Origin: an uncultured Eubacteriales bacterium | GTDB taxonomy: Bacteria > Bacillota > Clostridia > Oscillospirales > CAG-272 | Length of the DNA: 6,742 nucleotides | Assembly (NCBI GenBank): GCA_949878535.1 | Contig: CATLAS010000045.1 | Span: 1 to 6,742, forward strand | Direction of reading: 5' to 3' | In this document: in pieces, positions 5,627 through 6,742 of the stretch | Numbering within the stretch: position 1 is the stretch's first letter | Layout of the letters: every line of letters starts with the position of its first letter | Notes under the pieces: model-generated | Database searches by the model: none | The model's input: only the letters and a program-made list of their open reading frames with translations | What the model was told of the DNA's origin: nothing | Translations under genes and position numbers: made by a program

Positions 5627-6742
5627 ATGATTTATCTTGATAATGCTGCGACTACGTTTCCGAAGCCGGAACCTGTAGTGCAGGCAATGACGTCATGTAT
5701 GCGGGAATACTGCGGAAATCCGGGACGCGGCAGCCATTCCATGGCGGTGCGGGCATCGGAAAAACTGTACGAGTGCAGACAGGCGGCAATGGAGCTCTTC
5801 GGGGCGCAGAGTCCCGAAAATGTAGTGTTTACATTAAATACAACGTACGCGCTCAATATAGCGATCAAAGGGCTTGTACCTGCCGGTGCTCATGTGATTC
5901 TATCTGACATGGAGCACAACAGCGTATTGCGTCCGGTTGAGGAATTGCGTAGAACAAAAAAAGTCCGGTACGATGTTTTTCGTACCGGAGGCAGTGATTT
6001 TGAAGTATTGGAGCGGATTCGCCGATTGATCAATCGGGATACTGCGGCGGTGATTTGCAGTGGGTGTTCCAATATCATTAACCGTACGCTTCCGGTGCGC
6101 GAAATCGGAAGGCTGTGTGAAAATCACGGTATATATTTTATTTTGGACGGCGCTCAATGTGCAGGCATAGTTGATATCCATATGCAGCGGGATAAAATAA
6201 CGGCTTTGTGTGTTCCAGGACATAAAAGTTTAATGGGTCCCCAAGGAACGGGGCTTTTACTGCTCCGTGATGATGTGAGCATTGGAACTTTAGTGGAGGG
6301 CGGCAGCGGCATTCATTCTGCGGATCCGGGAATGCCGGATTTTCTGCCAGACAGGCTGGAAGCGGGAACCATGCCAACACCAGGGATTGCAGGACTGTGC
6401 GAAGGAATTCGATATGTGCGCAGCCGGGGGCTGGAGGACATCCGTGCCCATGAAAACGGGCTGTATAGGACACTTATGAATACGCTGCGGGGAGACCCCC
6501 GGCTGGAATTCTATAGCAGCAGGGTCCCCGGCGCAATTGTATTGTTTAATATCCGCGGTGTCAGCCCACAGAAAACCGGATATGAGCTGGATAGACGTGG
6601 CATATGCGTGCGCAGTGGACTCCATTGTGCGCCGCTGGCACATGAAACAATCGGCACCCCGGATGGGGGAGCGGTTCGTGTAAGCTTTGGGCCATTTTCT
6701 TCTAAGAATGACGTTACAGGTTTCTGCAATGCACTGCATGAT
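5627..6742 (+). CDS. Class V PLP-dependent cysteine desulfurase-like protein (3' end cut off)
   Basis: The 372 codons seen form a fold-type I aminotransferase of class V, closest by eye to the cysteine desulfurase family typified by Enterococcus EF2568. The N-terminus is MIYLDNAATTFPKP; EHNS (96-99) and LDGAQCAG (173-180, Asp174 pairing with the PLP ring nitrogen, Gln177) bind cofactor; GHKSLMGPQGTG (198-209) holds the PLP lysine, Lys200. RSGLHCAPLAH (329-339) holds Cys334 where desulfurases take sulfur from cysteine as a persulfide. The frame is open to the window edge, and at 372 residues only a few are likely missing. ATG 5627 is chosen because AAAGGA (5612-5617) lies 9 nt upstream and the family begins here; ATG 5609 overlaps the DUF3343 stop and is the alternative. 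Selenocysteine lyase-type activity cannot be excluded. Confidence 0.9.
   Translation, partial: MIYLDNAATTFPKPEPVVQAMTSCMREYCGNPGRGSHSMAVRASEKLYECRQAAMELFGAQSPENVVFTLNTTYALNIAIKGLVPAGAHVILSDMEHNSVLRPVEELRRTKKVRYDVFRTGGSDFEVLERIRRLINRDTAAVICSGCSNIINRTLPVREIGRLCENHGIYFILDGAQCAGIVDIHMQRDKITALCVPGHKSLMGPQGTGLLLLRDDVSIGTLVEGGSGIHSADPGMPDFLPDRLEAGTMPTPGIAGLCEGIRYVRSRGLEDIRAHENGLYRTLMNTLRGDPRLEFYSSRVPGAIVLFNIRGVSPQKTGYELDRRGICVRSGLHCAPLAHETIGTPDGGAVRVSFGPFSSKNDVTGFCNALHD

Overview
The window looks like chromosome of a Gram-positive anaerobe of the Clostridia, most likely a gut Oscillospirales/Ruminococcaceae-type organism. This rests on strong AAAGGAGG-type ribosome binding sites, a Cys-rich protein of a type I associate with Clostridia, a DUF3343/cysteine-desulfurase pair, and GC-rich hairpin repeats in an otherwise moderate-GC intergenic region. 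The species cannot be fixed from the sequence alone.

Layout from left to right. Bases 1-437 hold no gene. They carry two direct copies of a 118-bp hairpin-containing repeat (5 mismatches, 190-bp period) and then a near-perfect 18-bp inverted repeat that serves as terminator for the leftward gene beside it. Bases 438-1286 (minus) encode a 282-residue protein with 32 cysteines, including eight in a row. Bases 1369-5165 (minus) are a tight four-gene phage packaging operon, transcribed in the order terS (TTG start), terL, portal and a Prp-family cysteine protease, with stop/start overlaps at terS/terL and portal/prp. Bases 5166-5390 are a divergent intergenic region. From 5391 to the right edge (plus) lie a DUF3343 putative S/Se carrier and a class V PLP-dependent cysteine desulfurase-like enzyme, overlapping or nearly so; the second runs off the window about at its expected C-terminus.

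How they fit together. TerS and TerL would recognise, cut and pump DNA through the portal. Prp proteases of staphylococcal phages and hosts process capsid/scaffold proteins and ribosomal protein L27. The four genes therefore form the start of a head-morphogenesis module, but no scaffold, capsid, tail, lysis, integrase or repressor gene follows. The operon gives way directly to the Cys-rich gene, which has its own candidate late-sporulation (sigma-K-like) promoter, and on the other side to a metabolic operon. All four phage genes are uninterrupted, so the cassette is either a freshly decayed prophage or a retained, possibly domesticated, packaging unit. This is the most interesting point in the window. 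The desulfurase/carrier pair probably belongs to sulfur or selenium trafficking and is functionally unrelated.
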